NCBI GenBank assembly: GCA_031261365.1
Contig: JAISJY010000128.1
Coordinates: forward strand, 1 to 6,445
DNA from: Caryophanales bacterium
GTDB lineage: Bacteria > Bacillota_I > Bacilli_A > RFN20 > JAISJY01
DNA: 6,445 nucleotides
Direction of reading: 5' to 3'
In this document: positions 1 through 6,090 of the stretch, piece by piece
Position numbering within the stretch: the stretch's first letter is position 1
Layout: the number at the start of each line of letters is the position of its first letter
Notes under the pieces: model-generated
The model's database searches: none
What the model was told of the DNA's origin: nothing
The model's input: the letters and a program-made list of their open reading frames with translations, nothing else
Program-made: the position numbers and the translations under genes

Positions 1-1
1 T

Positions 2-52
2 GAAATAGAAACAAATCCACGGCAAGATTATTCTACCAAAAGAAGACAATAA
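2..52 (+). CDS. possible 3' end of an upstream gene (C-terminal tail only)
   Basis: A frame open from the left edge reads 16 residues, EIETNPRQDYSTKRRQ, then stops at TAA 50-52. The stretch is basic and contains proline and CGG/CCA-type codons, which makes it look a little more like coding sequence than the AT-rich spacer after it. That is the only support: 16 codons cannot identify a family, and another frame stays open to about position 87. If real, the upstream gene ends about 73 bases before the NYN gene on the same strand. Confidence 0.25.
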   Translation, partial: EIETNPRQDYSTKRRQ

Positions 53-71
53 AAGCAATGCTCACTATAGA
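43..71 (+). promoter_or_regulatory. weak sigma-A-like promoter candidate for the NYN/HNH pair
   Basis: AAGACA (43-48) and TATAGA (66-71) are separated by 17 bases, and each matches the consensus hexamer at 4 of 6 positions. Transcription would start near 78, just before the inverted repeat at 80-114. In such AT-rich DNA a match of this quality can arise by chance, and the pair could instead be transcribed from further left. Confidence 0.25.
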
Positions 72-79
72 AAGGATAA

Positions 80-114
80 ATTATTAATACCAATCCTAAT
101 GGCTAATTAATAAT
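80..114. repeat. 9-bp inverted repeat in the leader of the NYN gene
   Basis: ATTATTAAT (80-88) is the exact reverse complement of ATTAATAAT (106-114). Within the 17-base spacer, CCA (90-92) can also pair with TGG (100-102), so the leader could form a hairpin with a small asymmetric internal loop. No T-run follows, so it is unlikely to be an intrinsic terminator. It ends 11 bases before the start codon, next to the AAGGT Shine-Dalgarno site at 117-121. It might be an operator or an mRNA structure, but AT-only arms like these also arise by chance. Confidence 0.4.
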
Positions 115-125
115 ACAAGGTTAAA

Positions 126-989
126 ATGAAATTAGCTGTACTTATTGATTTAGATAATTTTAAGAATGAAATCTCATTATCTAAACTTTACATTGAATTA
201 AAAAGTTTTGGAGAAATTGTTTTAAATTACGGATTCTATTGCACCTACAATGATAAAAACATAAAAAAATTGTTACAAACATTTGGTATGGAGTCTATTA
301 TGCAACCTAGTTTTGACAAAAAAGAAAATTGTACTGATATTAGAATTACAATTGAAGCTTTAGATTTGTTAACTAATAGAAAAGATATTGATGCTTATGT
401 TATTGGTAGTAATGATTCTGACTTCATTTGTCTTTCTAAAAGAATTCAAAAATCATTAAAAAAGACTATTATAATAACAGATAACCCAAATATTGATAAA
501 AATTATTCAAACTATTTTGATGTTCATTTAAACATATATGAACTTCTTAATTCTGTTGAGGAAACTACTATTCAACTTGCTGAATCAAAGGATAAGATTT
601 TTAACGAAAAGAATGGCGAAATTGGAGAGATTAACGAAGATAAGTTGTCAAGTGATAAAGAAAACAAAATAGTAGTTGGTGTTGATAATTTAACAGCAAA
701 TATCGACTGTGTTGAAAATAAAAAAATAAGAGGTCTATTACAAAAAATTGAATCAATTATGGTTAAAGTAAATTTGAAAAATGATATGGCAAGATTGGAT
801 GATGTTTGTAATATGCTGAAATCTACTGAGAATATAAAATTTAAACCAAAAGATTATGGTAGTTCCAATAACAGAGTCCTTGAATTTTTTCAAAAGAACC
901 TTAAAGAATATATCAACATTAAAAAAGAGGACGATAGTTACTGGATTAAAATTAAAGCATATAAGGAGATAAACAATGAGTGTAAATAG
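126..989 (+). CDS. NYN-domain putative RNase with C-terminal OST-HTH/LOTUS-like domain
   Basis: This is probably a metal-dependent RNase of the PIN-like NYN fold joined to an RNA-binding domain. The NYN domain covers about residues 1-141. It opens with a beta strand ending in the acidic motif LIDLDN (D8, D10, N11), followed by a central NCTDIRITIEAL segment (D71, E77) and the signature VIGSNDSDF (D97, D99). These are the positions where the family carries its catalytic acidic cluster. A charged, low-complexity linker (about 142-198) leads to a helical domain (about 200-277) containing FKPKDYG (239-245), as in OST-HTH/LOTUS domains. This NYN plus OST-HTH layout is known from bacterial LabA/limkain-type proteins. 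The ATG at 126 has AAGGT at 117-121. The last 14 bases overlap the HNH gene, so the two are probably translationally coupled. The RNA substrate is unknown. The NYN call is firm; the OST-HTH call rests on pattern and position. Confidence 0.87.
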   Translation: MKLAVLIDLDNFKNEISLSKLYIELKSFGEIVLNYGFYCTYNDKNIKKLLQTFGMESIMQPSFDKKENCTDIRITIEALDLLTNRKDIDAYVIGSNDSDFICLSKRIQKSLKKTIIITDNPNIDKNYSNYFDVHLNIYELLNSVEETTIQLAESKDKIFNEKNGEIGEINEDKLSSDKENKIVVGVDNLTANIDCVENKKIRGLLQKIESIMVKVNLKNDMARLDDVCNMLKSTENIKFKPKDYGSSNNRVLEFFQKNLKEYINIKKEDDSYWIKIKAYKEINNECK

Positions 990-1395
990 AGAGCTAGCAT
1001 TAAAATTATGGAATGACGTTTATGGCAACAATCTATGGGTTACCGACTGTTTTGGTACATGGATTTATAGAGATGACTATGGTGATATAAACACAACAAG
1101 AATTAGACCTAACGGCGATGGCAAAAGATATAATTATGGTTGGAATATCGATCATATTTTTCCAATTTCTAGAAATGGGAAAGATGCTATGAACAACTAT
1201 GAACCGATGCATCATTTAAATAATAAGGCTAAATCAGATGATCTTAATTTTAATATAAATGGAAAACCATATCAAGTTATAAAATGCGATATTTGTGGAG
1301 CAAATGGCTTATATGGCAAAGGAATTAAAGACCAACAAACTAATAAGAGAGTGGATTGGAAAGGCGTACAAGGTCGTTATTATATATCTAATTAA
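976..1395 (+). CDS. small HNH endonuclease
   Basis: This 139-residue protein has a compact HNH (beta-beta-alpha metal) nuclease core. The sequence WNIDHIFPISRNG supplies D59-H60, followed by N74 and then PMHHLNNKAKSD with H79, N83 and K86. This spacing fits the D-H...N...H...N..K pattern of HNH nucleases that nick or cut DNA with a single metal ion. The usual zinc cysteines around the core are missing. A CxxC pair (C104, C107) lies after the core and may have a structural role. The C-terminus RVDWKGVQGRYY is very conserved-looking but its role is unclear. AAGGAG at 963-968 lies 7 bases before the ATG, which supports this start inside the end of the NYN gene. The overlap suggests the nuclease works with, or is dosed against, the NYN protein. 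It has no restriction-type or phage packaging partner nearby, so its target is open. Confidence 0.88.
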   Translation: MSVNRELALKLWNDVYGNNLWVTDCFGTWIYRDDYGDINTTRIRPNGDGKRYNYGWNIDHIFPISRNGKDAMNNYEPMHHLNNKAKSDDLNFNINGKPYQVIKCDICGANGLYGKGIKDQQTNKRVDWKGVQGRYYISN

Positions 1396-1519
1396 CTAAA
1401 TTTCGAGATAATAGTATTGTATTGAATAGAATATATAAGAGTAAACAAAGGTAAAGCAAGAGAAGTAAAGGGAAATAAGAGGTTTAGGGTGAAATGAGAA
1501 ATAAAAATAAGGAATGAAA
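1396..1519 (+). other. purine-rich spacer between the HNH gene and the next gene
   Basis: This gene-free stretch is strongly purine-biased on the plus strand from about 1430 onward. No convincing terminator hairpin follows the HNH stop, so read-through into the next genes is possible. No well-spaced -35/-10 pair was found. AAGGA at 1509-1513 is the Shine-Dalgarno site of the next gene. Confidence 0.5.
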
Positions 1520-2056
1520 ATGAATGATAATCTAATGGTAGCGTTATTTTTCGAATCAAAATTAATTGATAGTATTTTTTATGGTGATGTTGTATTTGAA
1601 AACATTTTTAAAGGCAATGAACTGGCTAAAAACAAAAATAAAATAATTGTTTCAAGCGGAGATATTTTTGGAGATGCATATCAAGATATAACTCCCTATA
1701 TATTTAATAATGATTTTTGTACAATTACTTTTGAAAAAAACAATAAATATAAAAGTTTTAAGGACTGGCCATATTGTTGGATTCTTGAGGATATTGAACC
1801 AGATATTGCAAAATCTTTGGATGTTAGACTAAAAAAAGAATTTAAAGCATATTTTGGTATGTCGCTGATTGATGTGTCTTCGTGTGATAAAAAAAAGCAA
1901 TTCTGGAAATCTCTTCCAAGAATGTTTTCAATAAATAAAAATGTAATCACCGTTTTCGGAATTAGTGAATGTGGATTTGGATATTATAAAACTGCTCTTG
2001 AGAATAATCTAGAAGTTGTTTTTGTTGAAGTGGTATATGATGACGATGAAGAATAA
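1520..2056 (+). CDS. hypothetical protein, unrecognised; in frame with the following gene
   Basis: I do not recognise this protein of about 178 residues. Its pattern is mixed alpha/beta, with hydrophobic strand-like segments (LMVALFF near the start, KIIVSSG, NVITVFGIS, LEVVFVEVVY). It has a tryptophan- and proline-containing middle (DWPYCWILEDIEPD), no signal peptide, no membrane segment, and an acidic end (DDDEE). The start at 1520 is preferred because AAGGA (1509-1513) is 6 bases upstream. An ATG two codons earlier, at 1514, would sit directly against that site. The stop TAA (2054-2056) is followed without any gap by TTG in the same frame, which opens the next coding region. The two may be coupled partner proteins, or halves of one gene. 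An eight-A run at 1889-1896 is a possible slippage site but does not disturb the frame. Confidence 0.7.
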   Translation: MNDNLMVALFFESKLIDSIFYGDVVFENIFKGNELAKNKNKIIVSSGDIFGDAYQDITPYIFNNDFCTITFEKNNKYKSFKDWPYCWILEDIEPDIAKSLDVRLKKEFKAYFGMSLIDVSSCDKKKQFWKSLPRMFSINKNVITVFGISECGFGYYKTALENNLEVVFVEVVYDDDEE

Positions 2057-3136
2057 TTGAGCGACATAAGAAGTTCATCAATCATATTCAATAAAAGCGA
2101 GTTGGAAGAGAAAAAAGGAAAACCAAGCATTGATAGAGGACTTGAAGAAATGAATTTTTCTTTAGTAAAAGAAGTGGAAATTTCAGGAATATTTATCTGG
2201 AAATCTATTGAAGATATAGATAAAGTATATATACCTACACTTAAAATGCCATTTTTAAGCGGTCATCTTTTTTTATCTCTATATGAAGCTTCTCAAGGAA
2301 TTGAAAGATTGCAAAAAATTATAGTAGAACTAATTTTATATGCTAAAAAATATTCTGAAGATGAAAAAAAGAATGCAAACAATTTATTAAAAAGTCATTA
2401 TCACACGGGGTTAAATGATTGGATTCTTCGGAATAAGGGAGAAATTAAATTTTCTGCAGATGCCAATAGATTATTCAATATTCTCGAAAAATTCTATAAT
2501 AATGTTAGATATTCTAGATACTCGTATTCTGATGATATATCTCAAGAAGTAACACTTTTTTTAGAGTTTGGAAAAGACTGTGAAAAAAATGATTATAACA
2601 ATAGAAGTCTAAAACGATTGTATGGAAAAGCCTTAGGGGAAATATCAAGGAAATACTACAAATTAATTGAAAAAATTTCTAATGAATTAAATATTTATGT
2701 TTATGAAATCCCATATGAGTATCCAACTTCGATAGTCTTTTTAGATTATTACGATAACAATTTATATGATGCCTTGCAAAAAATAAATGTTTCAAAAAAA
2801 GAACTCTTTTATTATCTAACGCAAAATCATTTTTCTTTCAATAAAGAAAATCTATTAGACAAAATGAAAACTATTAATTTTGATTCTTCAATGATTAATT
2901 CCTATTTAGAGGAAATAATTACAAATAGAAATTCAAGTACTGAATTATTTTCTTTTGTTAGCGAACACTATGATGAAATGGTAAAGAATAATAAAAAAAG
3001 TTGGAAAGAAAGAATTGGTATAATTGATGTTTTGATTGCAAATACTAGTTCATTTTTTCTTGATGATGATGAGAATGAAGACGACAATTTAGCTGAGGAA
3101 GATTACAATTTTTTTGACACTAATGATGAGTTATAA
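2057..3136 (+). CDS. hypothetical protein, mostly helical, with acidic tail; possible HEPN-like segment
   Basis: No family was recognised with confidence. The 359-residue product is largely alpha-helical. The segment HLFLSLYEASQGIERLQKIIVEL (about 70-92), followed by KSHYHTGLNDWI (112-123) and a helix ending NNVRYSRYS, is reminiscent of HEPN-type helical bundles. However, a clear R-x4-6-H RNase motif is not evident, so this is only a suggestion. The last 27 residues hold 13 Asp/Glu, similar in style to the acidic end of the gene before it. The start is uncertain. TTG at 2057 abuts the previous stop with no good Shine-Dalgarno site and would depend on coupling. ATG at 2150 (residue 32) has AGAGGA at 2135-2140, 9 bases upstream. 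The 31 codons in between look coding, so the longer form is given. No signal peptide or membrane helix was seen. Confidence 0.7.
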   Translation: MSDIRSSSIIFNKSELEEKKGKPSIDRGLEEMNFSLVKEVEISGIFIWKSIEDIDKVYIPTLKMPFLSGHLFLSLYEASQGIERLQKIIVELILYAKKYSEDEKKNANNLLKSHYHTGLNDWILRNKGEIKFSADANRLFNILEKFYNNVRYSRYSYSDDISQEVTLFLEFGKDCEKNDYNNRSLKRLYGKALGEISRKYYKLIEKISNELNIYVYEIPYEYPTSIVFLDYYDNNLYDALQKINVSKKELFYYLTQNHFSFNKENLLDKMKTINFDSSMINSYLEEIITNRNSSTELFSFVSEHYDEMVKNNKKSWKERIGIIDVLIANTSSFFLDDDENEDDNLAEEDYNFFDTNDEL

Positions 3137-3268
3137 TTTTAAGTTGAACGAGACTTATATAGCGAAATGCTTTTATAATTAAAGTGGTTCTATTCAATAA
3201 TGTTTGTGATTAGAGACAAAGAGTATTAAGTAATTAGAGAATAGTAGCGGTTAGTTGGTGATGATAAT

Positions 3269-3302
3269 AAAAGTGAATGAAGCAATCATTCTTCAACTTT
3301 TT
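3269..3302 (+). terminator. hairpin with T-run after the 2057-3136 gene
   Basis: AAAAGT (3269-3274) pairs with ACTTTT (3296-3301), and TGAAG (3278-3282) pairs with CTTCA (3291-3295). This gives an 11-bp stem with a three-base bulge (GAA, 3275-3277) and an 8-base loop. An alternative inner stem is GAATGA/TCATTC. The 3' arm ends in a run of five T. It resembles a weak intrinsic terminator about 130 bases after the stop codon, and its near symmetry would let it act in either direction. Confidence 0.45.
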
Positions 3303-3332
3303 ATAACAATAGAAAGCAAACTAAAAACTCTT

Positions 3333-3360
3333 TTGACTATTAAATATTTATAATTAACAT
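3333..3360 (+). promoter_or_regulatory. candidate promoter for the 3402-4478 gene
   Basis: TTGACT (3333-3338, 5 of 6 to TTGACA) and TAACAT (3355-3360, 4 of 6 to TATAAT) are 16 bases apart. This lies downstream of the hairpin at 3269-3302 and about 42 bases before the start codon. A perfect TATAAT at 3349-3354 is also present but has no suitably spaced -35. The position between a terminator-like hairpin and a good ribosome site makes a promoter here likely; the exact hexamers are less certain. Confidence 0.35.
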
Positions 3361-3401
3361 TTAATTCAATAAAGTGTTACACTTGAAACAAGGGGTGTAT
3401 C

Positions 3402-4478
3402 ATGTTTGAGAGAATTATACGCTGGAATTGTGTAAAAGATTTTGAAGAGCAAAAATGGGATATTATTAATTATATTTCTCATAATTTTGAATATGTTGAC
3501 AAAAATGATTATAGGGAGATTTGGTGTTTTTATTTTGGTAAGAATCTTTTTTATTTAGTTTGGGATAATGGAATAAATTGTTGGTATGCTAGCTTAAATG
3601 AAAATACTATCTTCTCGGTTGTGCTTAATGGTAAAGAGCAATTTTTAAATGTAAGGGGTGAATTTAATCCTCTATATCCTCAAAAAGTTTATGATAAGGA
3701 AAATGTTATTTTAGAATACGAAGCATTACTTGCTTTATTAAAAGAATATTATGAAACTATAAAATCTAATAAAAATCCAACATTAAAATATCCGAAGACA
3801 AAACAAGTTGGTTATCTAGCGATTGCAGATTACAAAGAACATTGGGTATATAGTCTTTCAAAAAGATCTATTAAAACATTAAATCATCTTGAAAGTGGAA
3901 AGAACTTATTTGTAACGGAATTAACACCTGAATTGTATTTTGATTTTATAAAAGATGTTTTTATTGAATGGTGTAAGTATAATCAATATGATAAAAAGAG
4001 ATTTGATTTTAACTTACCAGCTCGTACATTTGCTCTTCATTATATGGAAGGAAGATATGGTAATTTGATAAAGGTTAAAACTAAACAAGATTTAAAGGAT
4101 TGGAAACTTGGTAAGGAGGGGTGGACAACTGATGGATTTAATAATGATACCCATAAATCCGAGAGTAAAATCAATCTCTATATTGGAATCCGTTATGAAA
4201 ATGAAGATGATTTTGTTGGACATCTCTGGTTTGGTGGAAGTGAATGGTATTTTCCTGAACTTCTTAAAATTTGGGCATCATTAGGTAAAAAATATAACTA
4301 TGTTGTTGAACTTTTGGATTATTCTGAATGGAGAAAAGTTTATATAGAACAAATACCTATAAAAGTCAGCGAATGGTATTATAGAAAATATCATATAAAT
4401 TATTATGAACTAACTCCAATTGAAAAACGAAAAGTTAAATGGAATGAATTAAAATATTCTCAAATAAAAAAGTTATAG
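3402..4478 (+). CDS. hypothetical protein rich in Trp and Tyr, unrecognised
   Basis: I do not recognise this 358-residue protein. It looks soluble, without signal peptide or transmembrane helix, and is unusually aromatic: 15 tryptophans (about 4 percent) and many Tyr/Phe. The N-terminal part (about 1-100) is strand-rich (EIWCFYFGKNLFYLVW, NCWYASLNENTIFSVVL). The middle is helical. A second conserved-looking block, KINLYIGIRYENEDDFVGHLWFGG split around residues 255-280, is followed by SEWYFPELLKIWASLG. No nuclease, ATPase or DNA-binding motif was seen. The ATG is well supported by AAGGGGTG at 3390-3397. It appears to be monocistronic with its own promoter. Its last 6 bases overlap the end of the convergent ATPase gene, so transcripts from the two sides would be antisense. 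The coding frame is intact and codon use matches the neighbours. Confidence 0.75.
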   Translation: MFERIIRWNCVKDFEEQKWDIINYISHNFEYVDKNDYREIWCFYFGKNLFYLVWDNGINCWYASLNENTIFSVVLNGKEQFLNVRGEFNPLYPQKVYDKENVILEYEALLALLKEYYETIKSNKNPTLKYPKTKQVGYLAIADYKEHWVYSLSKRSIKTLNHLESGKNLFVTELTPELYFDFIKDVFIEWCKYNQYDKKRFDFNLPARTFALHYMEGRYGNLIKVKTKQDLKDWKLGKEGWTTDGFNNDTHKSESKINLYIGIRYENEDDFVGHLWFGGSEWYFPELLKIWASLGKKYNYVVELLDYSEWRKVYIEQIPIKVSEWYYRKYHINYYELTPIEKRKVKWNELKYSQIKKL

Positions 4479-5882
4479 AGGTATTTCACAAAACAATTTA
4501 TCAATAGTTATATCATTTGAAATAAGAGATGAATATTCATTTTTTCTCACGCCATAAGTAGTAATAAAGGTAACTTGGATATTTTTATTAGTTTTAAGTT
4601 TATCTGTTAACTCAACAATTTTATTTCTTAATGATAAATCATAATCTTTCCCAATAACAAATTCATTTATTGAAAATTTAATTTCACACAAATTAACTAT
4701 TTGGTCTTTTCTATCAATAATTAAATCAATCTGAGTTTTTTGATTAGCTAAAGTATAAATATTTGTACTAACTCTTAATATACCTAAAGCATTTTTAACT
4801 TCATCAATATGGTTTAAAACTACCTTTTCAAAACTAAGTCCTCGCCAAGCAGATAATTTTGAAGATAAATAATTATTTTCCCAAAAATGACTATCGTTTT
4901 CTTTGTTGTTTTCAATAAAAAAATTATAAAACAGTAAAAAATTATCAATTATTGCATATACTTCTTCTTTTTTCTTATTAGGGTAATTGGGATAATTCTT
5001 AATAAAACCAGCTTCTATTAAATCATCAATAATGGAAGATATTCTACCATTGTTTGGCAGTTTTAATTTATCTGTTATTTGATTTCTTGTTAAACCATTC
5101 CAACTATTTGAAAGACAATTAATGACTTCATAATGTAAAGAATTTGTTAAAAACATTGATTCAAATAATTGTTTTTTTTCACTCTTTAAAGGTGAATTTT
5201 CTCTGAAAAAAATCATATCAATATTTTGACTTATTGTTAATTCTTTAGAGAAATAGTCTAAATAATAAGGAATACCTCCAAATACCATATATATTTCAGC
5301 AATATTATAATTAGATAATAACATTCCTTTATTTATAGTTAAAAATTCTTTTACTTCGTTTAATTTAAAGGGTTGTAATTTAATTTGTTTTGTCACTCTT
5401 TTATAAAGACCATTATAAGCATTTAAGATTTTCTTAATAATCCAGCTTGTGACAGAACCAGAAACAATAAGCAAAATATCATGTCTTTTAAAAACAAAAT
5501 CATTTAAGAAAAATTCAAGTGAACTTATTAACTCACCTCCTGTAATATCCATCCAAGGAAATTCATCTAAAAAGATAACTTTCTTAGTGGTTTCATCAGT
5601 TAAAGCTATTTTATCTCTTAAAATGTTAAATCCGTCAAACCAATTATTAATTTCTAGATTTGTTTTTAATTTGACTTGGAATTGTTTAAATGTCTCATCT
5701 TTATTTTTGTTTGATAATCCCGAAAAATCAAAGAAGAAACTATTATTAAAAAACTCATTGATTAAAAAAGACTTTCCAACTCTTCTTCTGCCATAAAGTA
5801 TAATAAATTCACTCTTGGTAGATTCATAAGCCGATTTAAGTACTTGCTTTTCATAATTTCTACCGATAATATTTTCAATCAT
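4473..5882 (-). CDS. COG1672-type P-loop ATPase with C-terminal DUF234/PD-(D/E)XK-like domain
   Basis: This 469-residue protein belongs to the archaeal-type ATPase family (ATPase_2 plus DUF234), a STAND/AAA-related group common in bacteria and archaea. The start IIGR is followed by Walker A GRRRVGKS (31-38), Walker B VIFLDE (102-107) with the family's FPWM, a sensor-like LLIVSGSVTSW (137-147), and GLYKRVTKQIKLQPF and GGIPYYL (202-208). A winged helix follows at about 264-295 (LTRNQITDKL, IIDDLIEAGFI). The C-terminus has WRGLSFE (E352), QIDLIIDR (D386) and LCEIKF (E400, K402). This matches a PD-(D/E)XK nuclease core with the catalytic positions kept. The precise role of these proteins is not settled; DNA binding or cleavage controlled by ATP is an inference. 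The ATG has a strong AGGAGGT (complement of 5886-5892). Length and motifs look complete. The gene ends tail to tail over the 3402-4478 gene, with no room for a terminator. Confidence 0.92.
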   Translation of the reverse strand: MIENIIGRNYEKQVLKSAYESTKSEFIILYGRRRVGKSFLINEFFNNSFFFDFSGLSNKNKDETFKQFQVKLKTNLEINNWFDGFNILRDKIALTDETTKKVIFLDEFPWMDITGGELISSLEFFLNDFVFKRHDILLIVSGSVTSWIIKKILNAYNGLYKRVTKQIKLQPFKLNEVKEFLTINKGMLLSNYNIAEIYMVFGGIPYYLDYFSKELTISQNIDMIFFRENSPLKSEKKQLFESMFLTNSLHYEVINCLSNSWNGLTRNQITDKLKLPNNGRISSIIDDLIEAGFIKNYPNYPNKKKEEVYAIIDNFLLFYNFFIENNKENDSHFWENNYLSSKLSAWRGLSFEKVVLNHIDEVKNALGILRVSTNIYTLANQKTQIDLIIDRKDQIVNLCEIKFSINEFVIGKDYDLSLRNKIVELTDKLKTNKNIQVTFITTYGVRKNEYSSLISNDITIDKLFCEIPL

Positions 5883-5893
5883 AATACCTCCTG

Positions 5894-5927
5894 TGTCTAA
5901 ATGTGATTTTTTATTGAGATTTAGACA
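5894..5927. repeat. operator-like inverted repeat, copy 1 (over the predicted start site of the ATPase gene)
   Basis: TGTCTAAAT (5894-5902) and ATTTAGACA (5919-5927) are perfect 9-bp inverted arms around a 16-base spacer. A second copy begins 83 bases to the right, and the 33-base units agree at 31 positions, including 14 of 16 spacer bases. This copy lies between the -10 box and the Shine-Dalgarno site of the ATPase gene and covers the expected transcription start near 5926. A bound protein would block initiation; in RNA the arms could form a hairpin one base from the ribosome site. Confidence 0.7.
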
Positions 5928-5932
5928 TATTA

Positions 5933-5962
5933 ATTATAACCTTAATTGCAGTAAAATGTTAA
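5933..5962 (-). promoter_or_regulatory. promoter of the ATPase gene
   Basis: Read on the minus strand, TTAACA (complement of 5957-5962, 5 of 6 to TTGACA) is followed after 18 bases by a perfect TATAAT (complement of 5933-5938). Transcription should begin near 5926, about 44 bases before the ATG. The promoter sits exactly between the two 33-base repeats, which is a strong hint that both act on it. Confidence 0.65.
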
Positions 5963-5977
5963 TAAAATGCTTGTTTG

Positions 5978-6010
5978 GTCTAAATGTGTCTTTTTATTGA
6001 GATTTAGACA
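5978..6010. repeat. operator-like inverted repeat, copy 2 (upstream of the -35 box)
   Basis: GTCTAAAT (5978-5985) and ATTTAGAC (6002-6009) form 8-bp inverted arms around a 16-base spacer nearly identical to that of copy 1. The two copies have the same orientation, and their centres are 83 bases apart, close to eight helical turns. This copy is 15 bases upstream of the -35 box of the ATPase promoter. The layout suits cooperative binding or looping by one regulator; the regulator is not identified. Confidence 0.7.
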
Positions 6011-6071
6011 ACAGATAAAATGGTTAAATAATTAAAAGTATTAGTTATAGTTTCATCCTAGTTAATCTTAT

Positions 6072-6090
6072 AAAAAAAGGTACACTTTTT
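6072..6090 (-). terminator. short A/T hairpin directly after the AbiEi-like gene
   Basis: AAAAAG (6074-6079) and CTTTTT (6085-6090) can pair around a 5-base loop. On the minus strand the hairpin starts at the base after the stop codon of the AbiEi-like gene, and its 3' side runs into seven T. The stem has a single G-C pair, so it is a weak terminator at best. It would help separate this gene from the ATPase gene, which has its own promoter. Confidence 0.35.

Noticed and set aside
1033..1215. 60-residue open frame on the minus strand
   Set aside because: It lies wholly opposite the HNH gene, whose motifs are intact, and has no ribosome site; it is a shadow frame.
1417..1439. Promoter with TTGTAT and TATAAG before the 1520-2056 gene
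   Set aside because: The spacing of 11 bases is far too short for a sigma-A promoter.
1889..1896. Eight-A run as a programmed frameshift site
   Set aside because: The zero frame continues normally to the stop, and such runs are common in DNA this AT-rich. No stimulatory structure was seen.
1696..1950. 84-residue open frame on the minus strand
   Set aside because: It lies inside the 1520-2056 coding region on the other strand, with no promoter or ribosome site and low-complexity serine/phenylalanine content from the complement.
3137..3401. Integron-style attC site in the spacer
   Set aside because: No GTTRRRY/RYYYAAC core pair with the needed symmetry was found, and the genes are not all in one orientation as in a cassette array.
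5449..5796. 115-residue open frame on the plus strand
   Set aside because: It is the complement of the Walker-motif region of the ATPase gene, which is unquestionably the real reading.
5894..6010. Repeats as loxP/dif-type recombination sites or a two-unit CRISPR
   Set aside because: Arms of 8-9 bases with a 16-base spacer do not match loxP (13-8-13) or dif (11-6-11). Two units with no cas genes do not make an array, and the promoter between them fits operators better.
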